Notes under the pieces: model-generated | The model's database searches: none | The model's input: only the letters and a program-made list of their open reading frames with translations | Told to the model about the DNA's origin: nothing | From: Candidatus Kaiserbacteria bacterium | GTDB lineage: Bacteria; Patescibacteriota; Minisyncoccia; Phycocordibacterales; UBA918 | Assembly (NCBI GenBank): GCA_007116965.1 | Contig: SKHJ01000029.1 | Coordinates: forward strand, 1-8,445 | Reading direction: 5' to 3' | Length of the DNA: 8,445 nucleotides | Made by a program: the position numbers and the translations under genes | Shown here: in pieces, positions 1 through 6,777 of the stretch | Numbering within the stretch: the stretch's first letter is position 1 | Layout of the letters: each line of letters starts with the position of its first letter

Positions 1-359
1 CCAATTCCTGCCCCGATAAGCAGTGTTGCTAGCGGTATCCAGGTCTGAGAGCGACTTAGCCAGACGAGTTGCTCCCAGGCAGGATTGCCTGCTAGCCAAG
101 CAATGCTAGCTAGGAGTGAGATGGTACCGAGTACTGCACTCCAGATAACGACACCGCCCATGCGCGGTGTTCTGGTCTCCCCCGCTCCTTTGAGTCGGTT
201 GAACTCAGTGGCAATTTCGCCACTCAAAGCGATCTTACCGCCGCGCCTTTTCCAGACTCTATGTTTGTACAAAAAATGGGTCAGGATCGGGGTCAACATT
301 ATACCGAGCGCAAACGCGACTAGGGCGGGAATGAAGATCTTGATAATGGTGATATCCAT
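1..359 (-). CDS. mraY: MraY-like phospho-N-acetylmuramoyl-pentapeptide transferase, N-terminal part (cut by left edge)
   Basis: Glycosyltransferase family 4 membrane enzyme. MraY proteins transfer phospho-MurNAc-pentapeptide from UDP to undecaprenyl phosphate, giving lipid I on the inner face of the membrane. I translated this frame by hand from the ATG at 359-357; about 119 codons stay open to the left edge. Residues about 4-30 form a first membrane helix (IFIPALVAFALGIMLTPIL), followed by a basic loop (KHRVWKRRGGK) and then TPRMGGVVIW, the conserved 'TPxMGG' block that opens the second helix in MraY. The catalytic Asp pair and the HHH motif would lie beyond the window. The loop before TPRMGG is longer and less canonical than in Escherichia coli MraY, so a WecA-type member of the family is the main alternative. 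The start lies three bases after the carboxypeptidase stop, so the two are probably co-transcribed and translationally coupled. No Shine-Dalgarno sequence is visible. Confidence 0.78.
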   Translation of the reverse strand, partial: MDITIIKIFIPALVAFALGIMLTPILTHFLYKHRVWKRRGGKIALSGEIATEFNRLKGAGETRTPRMGGVVIWSAVLGTISLLASIAWLAGNPAWEQLVWLSRSQTWIPLATLLIGAGI

Positions 360-362
360 ACG

Positions 363-1376
363 TTAATGAAGATTACTGTCTTGAGTGAGACTTGCCTGCA
401 GTGCGTCGACCAATTGTTCAACATCTAAAAAGCGGCCAGCGAAGCTTGATTCCAACACCGTGACTACAATGGGTCGATTGAAACCAGCGTCAAATACGAT
501 TGTCAGATTACCCCCAGCTAGGTCGGTAAAACCTGTCTTTGAACCAAGGAGATTGGGTATGCGGTTGACCAGCGGGTTGGTGTTGGCGGCATCATGAAAG
601 CCGCCAATCTCGTTATCTAGGCGCACAGATGGTCGGGTGGTTGGAGCTAGTAGTTCAGGATGTTCGGTAGCCAAATATGCCATCAGACGAGTTACATCCC
701 GCGCCGTTCCCAAAGCACCACTTTCGACTGTTGTCAGATCAAGTCCGGTTGGGTTCTGAAAACGTGTGTCAGTCAACTCGAGTTCACGGGCTCGTACATT
801 CATTGCGTCCACAAACGCGGTACTGCCATCGCCGGGTAGTATTTGTTCCCCAACCTCATAGGCGAGAGCATAGGCAGCGTCATTGGCAGAGGATAGTAGC
901 GAGTACTGATTGAGATTTTGGGCGCTGATTCGTTCCCCGACCCGCAAACCACTGTAGCCGTACTGAGCTACTGCCTCGGACGTAATGGTGACAATAGTAT
1001 CACTTTCTTCGATCAGTTCGGTAACCAAGAGAGCGGTCATTAATTTGGTAATGGAAGCCAGAGAGAGTACGCTGTCAGGCTCTTTGGCAAACAAGACCGA
1101 ACCGGTTCGCACATCGTACACCATAGCTGCGGTGGCTTCGATACTGTCCGGGTCGATTGTCAGTGGGGGTAGCTGACGAGCAGGTTGTTCTCGATCGGTC
1201 GCGATGGTCAGCGATGCCACTTCTTGTTGGTTTGGGTCATGGCGTTCGTATTGGGTAAGCCACGCACCGCTGAGGAGCAGTGCCAGGACAATGGTGACGA
1301 TGGATGCCTGCCGAAAGACCGGGTAGTTCGCGGGCTGGCCGGACGTCTGTCGTAGTTGTGGAGATTGGTCAAACAT
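363..1376 (-). CDS. dacA: D-alanyl-D-alanine carboxypeptidase, membrane-anchored (peptidase S11, PBP5-like)
   Basis: Low-molecular-weight penicillin-binding protein of 337 residues that removes the terminal D-Ala from peptidoglycan stem peptides outside the cytoplasmic membrane. All three serine-acyltransferase motifs are present: SITK (S108-K111, nucleophile and general base), SAN (S163-N165) and KTG (K280-G282, in GSKTGFT). One hydrophobic segment at about residues 25-41 acts as an uncleaved signal anchor, with a proline/glutamine-rich linker before the catalytic domain at about 70-325. There is no room for the C-terminal beta domain and amphipathic anchor of E. coli PBP5, so the anchor is at the N-terminus instead. 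The gene starts 14 bases after scpB and ends three bases before the MraY-like gene, within one probable operon. No Shine-Dalgarno sequence precedes the ATG. The family is secure; the exact paralogue (dacA, dacB or dacF type) is not. Confidence 0.93.
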   Translation of the reverse strand: MFDQSPQLRQTSGQPANYPVFRQASIVTIVLALLLSGAWLTQYERHDPNQQEVASLTIATDREQPARQLPPLTIDPDSIEATAAMVYDVRTGSVLFAKEPDSVLSLASITKLMTALLVTELIEESDTIVTITSEAVAQYGYSGLRVGERISAQNLNQYSLLSSANDAAYALAYEVGEQILPGDGSTAFVDAMNVRARELELTDTRFQNPTGLDLTTVESGALGTARDVTRLMAYLATEHPELLAPTTRPSVRLDNEIGGFHDAANTNPLVNRIPNLLGSKTGFTDLAGGNLTIVFDAGFNRPIVVTVLESSFAGRFLDVEQLVDALQASLTQDSNLH

Positions 1377-1390
1377 ACGAGATAAATAAT

Positions 1391-1942
1391 TTATGGTACA
1401 GATTCAGTTTCTGCACTCGCGATAAACGCATCGAGCCGATCCATGATCGTACCGTATTTAGGCAAGTCTTGCTTACGTTCAATACCAAGGTGAGCGAGTA
1501 GTTGGGGTGTGATGGAATAACTGTACCCTTGTGCACTAGGTCGAGCTGAGCGTGATACTAGGCCACGTGTTAAGAGATTACGAAGTGTGACTGCTGAATT
1601 TACTCCACGTATACGGTCGATTTCTGCTCGCGACACCGGCTCTCGATACAAGACGATAGCCAATGTTTCTGCCCCGGCTTTACCGATGTCAGTTCTTAGT
1701 TCGTCTCGTCGAACCGCTTCTAAAAAAGAGGCTACGGCGGGGGCCGTGACGAGTTGCAGATCACGCTCGGTCTCGATCAGGGTTGTCGCACTACCCTCTA
1801 ATCGTGATTGTAGTTTTTTGATATGGCTGGTCAATTCAGCTACGTCGATACCTATAGCCAATGCTACCGCTTTTTTGCTTTGCGCTGTGCCCTTGTAGAA
1901 CAAAAACGCCTCGATTAAGATATCAGGACTCATCACCCGCAT
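1391..1942 (-). CDS. scpB: Segregation and condensation protein B (ScpB)
   Basis: 183 residues, a usual length for ScpB, the winged-helix partner that dimerises and binds ScpA in the SMC-ScpAB condensin complex to compact and separate newly replicated chromosomes. The first winged helix covers roughly residues 5-75. The strongly conserved block lies at about 87-130: GKAGAETLAIVLYREPVSRA, then RIRGVNS and TLRNLLTRGLV, which is the ScpB signature around the second winged helix. The tail after residue 165 is short and polar. It lies 45 bases downstream of scpA, the usual pairing. A second in-frame ATG three codons later (1933) is an alternative start; neither has a clear Shine-Dalgarno sequence. 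No smc gene is present in the window. Confidence 0.93.
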   Translation of the reverse strand: MRVMSPDILIEAFLFYKGTAQSKKAVALAIGIDVAELTSHIKKLQSRLEGSATTLIETERDLQLVTAPAVASFLEAVRRDELRTDIGKAGAETLAIVLYREPVSRAEIDRIRGVNSAVTLRNLLTRGLVSRSARPSAQGYSYSITPQLLAHLGIERKQDLPKYGTIMDRLDAFIASAETESVP

Positions 1943-1987
1943 AGTACCATATTGCCGACTGGTAAACCTGGTTATCCTGTGTTCTAG

Positions 1988-2740
1988 CTATCGATATCGG
2001 GGGGTACTCAATCGCTGCGCTTCGATCTCCATATCAGCAAAATGACGTTCCTGTCTGACGACAATATGACCTTGCTTGAACAACTCAAGGATAGCAAGAA
2101 AACTAACTGCCACTGTCTTGCGTTCCACTTCCCCGACTTGTAATTCAGAGAAACGAAAACGGAATTCTTGCTCGATTCGACGTTGTACTCGAGCGATCAT
2201 CTCCTCGAGAGTGATTACCGGCTTGAGGGCGGCTTTAGGCTTGGTTGGTGGGAATGGTAAGTCACGTACTAAGGTTCGCAATGACTCGTACAGCTGGGTA
2301 ACACTACAAGATTCATCTGGAGTAAAGACGGGAGTAGTTGGCACATATGCTCGTTCCAACAAATAAGCTCTGCCAAAGTGTGACTGTAGTATCGAGCCCG
2401 CATCGCGATAGATCTGGTAGTGCTTTAGTGTGGCCTCAAGGTCATCGATCCGTTCTTCCTCTTCGGCAGTCAGTTCGATGATCGGCAAAAGTGATCGGCT
2501 TTTGATCAGCAGCAACGTAGCCGCCAGGGCGACAAATTGTGCAGTGTGGGGCAACGAGCGTTCTTGCATTTCAGCCACCATGCGCATGTATTCGTCTGTG
2601 ACCTCTGCCAGAGATATGTCGTTGATGAGTAGTTTGCGCTTTTCCACCAATTCCAACAACAGCTCCAGCGGTCCTTCAAACCGATCGGTCTTAATGTGAA
2701 AATCATAGGTCTCTCGACCACTATGTTTCGGTGTATTCAT
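1988..2740 (-). CDS. scpA: Segregation and condensation protein A (ScpA)
   Basis: Kleisin subunit of the bacterial condensin, which bridges the SMC heads and binds ScpB. The N-terminal helical block YDFHIKTDRFEGPLELLLEL, with the following EKRKLLINDISLAEV, is the classic ScpA start (F-x-GPL-x-LLL-L-x-x-KL). Next comes the FVALAATLLLIKSRSLLP helix and, near the C-terminus, the winged-helix segment VAVSFLAILELFKQG that binds an SMC head. I place the start at the ATG at 2740 (250 residues, normal for the family), preceded by a weak GGTGAG seven bases upstream. The frame is open to an ATG at 2809, which would add 23 residues that look unlike ScpA and has no ribosome binding site. It lies 80 bases after the helicase stop with the start chosen here, or 11 with the longer one, and leads directly into scpB. 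Confidence 0.92.
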   Translation of the reverse strand: MNTPKHSGRETYDFHIKTDRFEGPLELLLELVEKRKLLINDISLAEVTDEYMRMVAEMQERSLPHTAQFVALAATLLLIKSRSLLPIIELTAEEEERIDDLEATLKHYQIYRDAGSILQSHFGRAYLLERAYVPTTPVFTPDESCSVTQLYESLRTLVRDLPFPPTKPKAALKPVITLEEMIARVQRRIEQEFRFRFSELQVGEVERKTVAVSFLAILELFKQGHIVVRQERHFADMEIEAQRLSTPRYR

Positions 2741-2820
2741 ACTGTCGCTCACCGTAATAGTATGCGTAACTCTACCAGGTTTGTCAGGTACGCTTATCCC
2801 CCACGACATACTTGGCGAGC

Positions 2821-4506
2821 TTATATGTATAGAAGACGAGCTAGGCGTAAGTACAGATAGTCGTACGCGCCATCAAGAGCGTCGTATACCGGCTTTAGCT
2901 TCTCTGTTCCGTGCTCGTCAAAGGCGGAAAAGATAGCTACCTTCGCCTCGGACCAAGTATGTTCGGGAGGCAATAGCTGCTCAACGGTCTGCCTATCGAT
3001 TTGTTTTTCATTAGCAAGATGTTCCAGGTGACTCACGATGGTCCCGGTGGTGAGCTGGCGGGCTTTGGCCAGGGCAGATAGTGAGGCGTGTTGCGTTAAG
3101 AGCTGACGAGTTTCTTCATACGTGCTGAGGGGTTTGTGGCGAGTGATTCTAGATTTGCTGGTCGGCACATATGTCGGCCATTGCTTACCTCGACTGCTAA
3201 CAAAGGCACGTTGTAGTTTTTCGATTTCTGATCCAGAAAGTTCAGTGAAGTGACTATCTGCTGCTTCAGCCAACGCCTGAAGTTGCTGGTCTTGCGTTAT
3301 GATCTGTGGATCTATCGATAGAGCGTTAGGATTCATACCGCTTACCTTAAGACCAGTCAGCGTTCGGACCCGCGAGAGCGCCACGTAGCCCTGGCCATAG
3401 ACGAAAGCTCGTGAGAGGTCTACCTCAGCCGCATCGAGCGACATCCCTTGACTCTTATGAACCGTGATGGCCCACGCCAACCGGAGTGGCAATTGTTCAA
3501 TTTCAGCGATGGTTTTGCCGTGGTCGACAATACTCCAGGTGGTGGGTTTGACTAAGACTTCAGTGCCACCCGCAGTCAAAATACGTGGCAAGTTTGTTTC
3601 GCGGTCAAAGCCGATGATCCGCCCGAGCGTACCGTTGGCGTACCCAGCCTCGAAGTTATTTTTGGTACACATCACCATCGCATCTTCGCACAAGACCAGT
3701 TGTTCTGGTGAGAGACAGCTACGAACCAAACCCTCCGTCAGAAGCTTATTACCGGTACGCTTCATGGTGTACTGTTTTTTGTTACCTGGTAGTCGCTTGA
3801 GTTCTTGTAGATTGAGTTCGTCGACAGCGGCGTTGTGAGTGAATAGGCGCGTTGGCTCAATGTCTTCATACCCGATGTCGGTTTGCTCTCCTAAGAGGGT
3901 GTAATGGGATTCTTCGACTGAGTCGCTACGAATGGCCTGTAAGATACCGCTTAGTAGTTCATCTTCGTGTCGGTACTGGTCCGAGATATAACAGACCAAT
4001 GGATCGGCTTGTCGCCAGGCTCGTGCACTGAAAGCATATTGTATCTCACCCACTCCTTTGGTGATTGGTGGTAATTGGAAAAAATCTCCCACCATCACCA
4101 CCTGCACGCCCCCAAAAGCTTCCCGTGAGCCGCGGGCACGCTGCAGGACTACATCGACCATATCAAGGGTGTCAGCGCTAAGCATTGATATCTCGTCGAT
4201 GATCAAGACATGTGACTTTTTAAGGCGTTTGACCACGTACTCTTTACCAAGAATGGTGTCAAGATCACGTTCTGTCAGATCGTCACGCGTGCCAATGGCA
4301 CTCCAGGAATGAATGGTGACACCACCAATGTGTGTGGCGGCGATGCCGGTCGAAGCCGTGATGGCCACCGGGATACCGGCTACCTCAAGCCAGTCGGTGT
4401 ACTGATTGATTACGTATGACTTCCCTGCCCCAGGCGCGCCGGTCAGGAAGACATTGGCACCGGTTTTGAGGATGTCGAGCGCTCGCTCTTGGGTCATAGC
4501 TGGCAT
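2821..4506 (-). CDS. Pif1-family (superfamily 1B) DNA helicase with C-terminal helix-turn-helix domain
   Basis: 561 residues, an ATP-dependent 5'-3' DNA helicase of the Pif1/RecD group, expected to act on replication or recombination intermediates in the cytoplasm. Visible motifs in order: Walker A GAPGAGKS (23-30), TASTGIAA (50-57), Walker B IIDEIS with D104-E105, motif III GDFFQLPP (140-147), a UvrD_C_2-type block WAITVHKSQGMS with H350-K351-S352-Q353-G354, and YVALSRV with R379 as the likely arginine finger. Residues about 462-561 resemble the helix-turn-helix domain found at the end of some RecQ and Pif1-like helicases (HTH_40 type): LSALAKARQLTTGTIVSHLE, then LKPVYDAL and a final aromatic/basic helix. 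The ATG at 4506 has TAGGA seven bases upstream; a second ATG three codons in is possible. It is the first gene of the minus-strand run and diverges from the flavoprotein gene. Confidence 0.9.
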   Translation of the reverse strand: MPAMTQERALDILKTGANVFLTGAPGAGKSYVINQYTDWLEVAGIPVAITASTGIAATHIGGVTIHSWSAIGTRDDLTERDLDTILGKEYVVKRLKKSHVLIIDEISMLSADTLDMVDVVLQRARGSREAFGGVQVVMVGDFFQLPPITKGVGEIQYAFSARAWRQADPLVCYISDQYRHEDELLSGILQAIRSDSVEESHYTLLGEQTDIGYEDIEPTRLFTHNAAVDELNLQELKRLPGNKKQYTMKRTGNKLLTEGLVRSCLSPEQLVLCEDAMVMCTKNNFEAGYANGTLGRIIGFDRETNLPRILTAGGTEVLVKPTTWSIVDHGKTIAEIEQLPLRLAWAITVHKSQGMSLDAAEVDLSRAFVYGQGYVALSRVRTLTGLKVSGMNPNALSIDPQIITQDQQLQALAEAADSHFTELSGSEIEKLQRAFVSSRGKQWPTYVPTSKSRITRHKPLSTYEETRQLLTQHASLSALAKARQLTTGTIVSHLEHLANEKQIDRQTVEQLLPPEHTWSEAKVAIFSAFDEHGTEKLKPVYDALDGAYDYLYLRLARLLYI

Positions 4507-4512
4507 TGTAAC

Positions 4513-4518
4513 ATCCTA
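4513..4518 (-). promoter_or_regulatory. Ribosome binding site of the helicase gene
   Basis: Read on the minus strand this is TAGGA(T), seven bases before the ATG at 4506. It is one of only two convincing Shine-Dalgarno sequences in the window and supports 4506 as the start rather than the second ATG three codons later. Confidence 0.55.
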
Positions 4519-4547
4519 TTAGATTTTGTGGACAAGCACTAAACTGT

Positions 4548-4563
4548 TACAAGTTTACTTGTA
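4548..4563. promoter_or_regulatory. Inverted repeat, candidate operator between divergent genes
   Basis: TACAAGT-TT-ACTTGTA: two perfect 7-base half sites around a 2-base centre, in the middle of the 71-base gap between the divergent helicase and flavoprotein genes. Its right half overlaps the TATACT box by two bases, the position expected for a repressor site. A second, overlapping repeat uses the same right arm: ACAAG-cac-TAAACT (4532-4545) pairs with AGTTTA-CTTGT (4552-4562) around GTTACA. Half-site length and spacing suit a dimeric winged-helix or TetR-type regulator; no regulator gene is visible in the window, so the partner is unknown. Confidence 0.5.
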
Positions 4564-4567
4564 TACT
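4562..4567 (+). promoter_or_regulatory. -10 box of the flavoprotein gene, near-leaderless start
   Basis: TATACT matches the sigma-70 -10 consensus at five of six bases. Transcription would start near 4573-4575, only a few bases before the ATG at 4578, giving an almost leaderless mRNA. That fits the lack of any Shine-Dalgarno sequence before this gene. No good -35 box is found 16-18 bases upstream, so this is moderate evidence only. Confidence 0.4.
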
Positions 4568-4577
4568 AAAACTACGT

Positions 4578-6659
4578 ATGGCACTGGAGGTGGCAAAACG
4601 TTCTTTGGCGATTAAGGATGCAGATGCGTCGCCTGTTCGTCGTGGTAAAGCTAGTTCGAATAAGAAAAAATCAGCCCAAACTACTACCAAAAATAATGCT
4701 TCTACTAGCATTTCTAAATCTCCTAAGCGCAAAAAGGTGGCAACCAAGACATCTCGTGCAAAAGCAACGACCAAGCAGACCAAGACTTCCAGAGTAAAGG
4801 CAAAAGCCACCCGTACCAAGACCAAGCGTGCAGCAGCTAGCACAAAGACCAGGAAGACGAACAACAAACTTGATCAAGCGGTCAAGGCAGCTAGCAAAGA
4901 TCTAACAACTACATACCCCAGTCGACCCGACCAAAAAACCGGCACCATACCACTGACTCGTCGTGATCGCCTTGGTCACCTCCTACTGGAACAGTTACTG
5001 CGTGAGGCAGGCTTTCGCGGCGAAGTAACGACTGATCGCGCTACGCTAGCTGAGTACAGTACTGATGAAAGTATTTTTTCTATTATGCCGCAGTTGGTTC
5101 TCAAACCACATTCAGCGCGTGACGTTGAGGTAGCTGTAGCAGTAGTAGGGCGCGAGACCAAACGCTTCAAATCACTTTCTCTGACCCCGCGAGGGGCTGG
5201 TACCGGGCTCTCGGGCGGGTCTTTGACCGACTCGGTGGTTGTCGACACCCAGCAGAGCTTAACCAACATTGGTGAGTTGCAGTATCGAGCCAAATCCAAC
5301 GAGGTGACTGTCAATGTTGAGCCCGGTGTCCCCTGGCGCAAGCTCGAACAGGTTTTGCGCGCCCGCGGCTACCATATACCTACGTACAGCAGTTCTAAGG
5401 AGATCTGTGGTGTCGGTGGCGCAGTTGGCAACAACGCCGCGGGCGCGCAAGCCGAACGCTATGGTCACTGTGTCGACTGGGTGGAATCACTCGAGGTGGT
5501 ATTACATGACGGCAAGACCTACACCATCGCCCCACTTACCTACAAAGAATTTAAAACTGCGAGCAAGAAAGACACCGCGTACGGGCGAATTTTAACAGAA
5601 CTCTTCGCTTTACTGGAAAAGCATGAGAAAGCTATCAAAAAAGCTCAGCCCAAGAGCAAAAAGAATACAGCTGGATATGATTTATGGGATGTTCTGCCTC
5701 AAGGTGCCGCGGCCTTTAAAAAAGGTAAAGGCACGATCGATCTACGTCGTATCATTGCTGGTAGCCAGGGGACTATCGGTATTATCACCAACATCACTTT
5801 CCGTGCCATCCCCATTCCCGAAGCGACAACATTGGTTTGCGTCCCTATTTTTGATTTAGCTGAATTACCGGCGGTGATCGCTGCGGCTGAGACATATAAT
5901 CCACTTGAGCTTGAGGTCTTTGATGATCGAACGTATGATTTAGCCTTACAAAATCCCGATTACTTCAAGCAGCACACATACGGACTCAACTATTATAGGA
6001 TGATGCTCTTACTGTACACTACGTATCACGTCCGCTTTGCACGCCAGCTACCACAGTTGATGTTGTTGATCAAACTTGATCACGAGACCACTCTCAAGAC
6101 ACCTGCTAGCACTATTGCTGAGAAGGTTAGCACCAAGAAAAACGTTGCTCGAGTGGTCTACAATCCGCTTGAGGAACAGCTGCTTTGGCATATCCGTTAT
6201 GCCAGCTACGAACTTTCCAAACGACAAGATATCACCAAGCGACCAGCAGCTTTCCTTGAAGATATGACGGTTCCAACCAAGCAGTTACCTGCGTATTTAA
6301 CTGAAATGCAGCGTCTGTTCAAAGAATTCAATATCCAAGCGACAATCCACGGTCACGCCGGCAGCGGTCACTTACACTTCTATCCCCTGCTTGATTTTAC
6401 GCAAAAGACCACAGCCGCTTTGATCGAAAAGATGTCTGAACAATTTTTTGCCTTGGCTATCAAACACGGCGGCGCACTTAGTGGTGAGCATAACGACGGC
6501 ATCATCCGCACGCCACAGTTGCCCAAGTTATACTCCTCGGCTGTGGTTAAACTTTTCACCGAACTCGAGCACATTTTTGATCCAGATGACATCTTCAATC
6601 CCGGCAAGAAAGTTAATCCTCGATTTGTGGTCCGTGATGTCATTCGTACCAGTAACTAA
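4578..6659 (+). CDS. FAD-linked oxidase (GlcD / D-lactate dehydrogenase type) with histone-H1-like N-terminal tail
   Basis: 693-residue FAD-binding protein of the VAO/PCMH fold, whose relatives oxidise D-lactate, glycolate or other 2-hydroxy acids. FAD-binding blocks: RGAGTGLSGGSL (205-216), CGVGGAVGNNAAGAQAERYG (277-296), KNTAGYDLWDVL and AGSQGTIGIIT (394-404). The C-terminal oxidase domain has HGHAGSGHLHFYPLL (591-605), GGALSGEHNDGIIRT (631-645) and IFDPDDIFNPGKKV (666-679). The SGEHxDG form and the FDPxxxxNPGKKV ending resemble the large oxidases fused to a cysteine-rich iron-sulphur half, but this protein stops right after NPGKKV and has no such half. Residues 21-97 form a tail with 20 Lys, 8 Arg and no acidic residue, rich in Thr, Ser and Ala, containing two copies of KTSRxKA (57-63, 69-75). 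There is no in-frame Met between the tail and residue 170, so the tail belongs to the gene unless a non-ATG start is used. Substrate unknown. Confidence 0.88.
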   Translation: MALEVAKRSLAIKDADASPVRRGKASSNKKKSAQTTTKNNASTSISKSPKRKKVATKTSRAKATTKQTKTSRVKAKATRTKTKRAAASTKTRKTNNKLDQAVKAASKDLTTTYPSRPDQKTGTIPLTRRDRLGHLLLEQLLREAGFRGEVTTDRATLAEYSTDESIFSIMPQLVLKPHSARDVEVAVAVVGRETKRFKSLSLTPRGAGTGLSGGSLTDSVVVDTQQSLTNIGELQYRAKSNEVTVNVEPGVPWRKLEQVLRARGYHIPTYSSSKEICGVGGAVGNNAAGAQAERYGHCVDWVESLEVVLHDGKTYTIAPLTYKEFKTASKKDTAYGRILTELFALLEKHEKAIKKAQPKSKKNTAGYDLWDVLPQGAAAFKKGKGTIDLRRIIAGSQGTIGIITNITFRAIPIPEATTLVCVPIFDLAELPAVIAAAETYNPLELEVFDDRTYDLALQNPDYFKQHTYGLNYYRMMLLLYTTYHVRFARQLPQLMLLIKLDHETTLKTPASTIAEKVSTKKNVARVVYNPLEEQLLWHIRYASYELSKRQDITKRPAAFLEDMTVPTKQLPAYLTEMQRLFKEFNIQATIHGHAGSGHLHFYPLLDFTQKTTAALIEKMSEQFFALAIKHGGALSGEHNDGIIRTPQLPKLYSSAVVKLFTELEHIFDPDDIFNPGKKVNPRFVVRDVIRTSN
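4638..4868 (+). other. Region encoding histone-H1-like basic low-complexity tail
   Basis: Encodes residues 21-97 of the flavoprotein: 28 of 77 residues are basic, none acidic, and most others are Thr, Ser, Ala or Asn. Two near-copies of KTSRxKA and several TKT/KAT units suggest growth by short-unit duplication. The pattern is that of eukaryotic H1 and bacterial Hc1/AlgP-type nucleic-acid-binding tails. It is predicted to be disordered and could bind DNA, RNA or a polyanionic surface. The codons used for Lys, Thr and Ala vary, which argues for selection on the protein rather than a simple DNA repeat. Confidence 0.75.
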
Positions 6660-6724
6660 TCGTTTCTTTTTCGTGTCTTCTGCAAATGAAATGCAAAACA
6701 CTTCTTTGTGCATACAAAAAAGAG

Positions 6725-6760
6725 AAAGGCCGCTGTATCCATGTGGCGCAGCGACCTTTT
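6725..6760. terminator. Bidirectional hairpin terminator between convergent genes
   Basis: AAAGG-C-CGCTG (6725-6735) pairs with CAGCG-A-CCTTT (6749-6759), leaving one C/A mismatch and a 13-base loop. On the plus strand it ends in TTTT; on the minus strand it runs into CTCTTTTTT. It lies 66 bases after the flavoprotein stop and 18 bases after the YbjN-like stop, so it can end both convergent transcripts. Confidence 0.75.
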
Positions 6761-6777
6761 ACTTCGTAGCTTCAAAG

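Noticed and set aside
85..366. Plus-strand 93-codon frame at the left end
   Set aside because: It is antisense to the MraY-like gene, which has a recognisable motif and fits the operon.
2741..2809. Longer ScpA start at 2809
   Set aside because: It adds 23 residues unlike ScpA and lacks a ribosome binding site; 250 residues from 2740 is the family norm.
4547..4877. Minus-strand hydrophobic reading frames opposite the start of the flavoprotein
   Set aside because: They are the antisense of the Lys/Thr/Ala-rich tail, which automatically gives Leu/Val/Phe/Cys-rich strings; no promoter or ribosome binding site.
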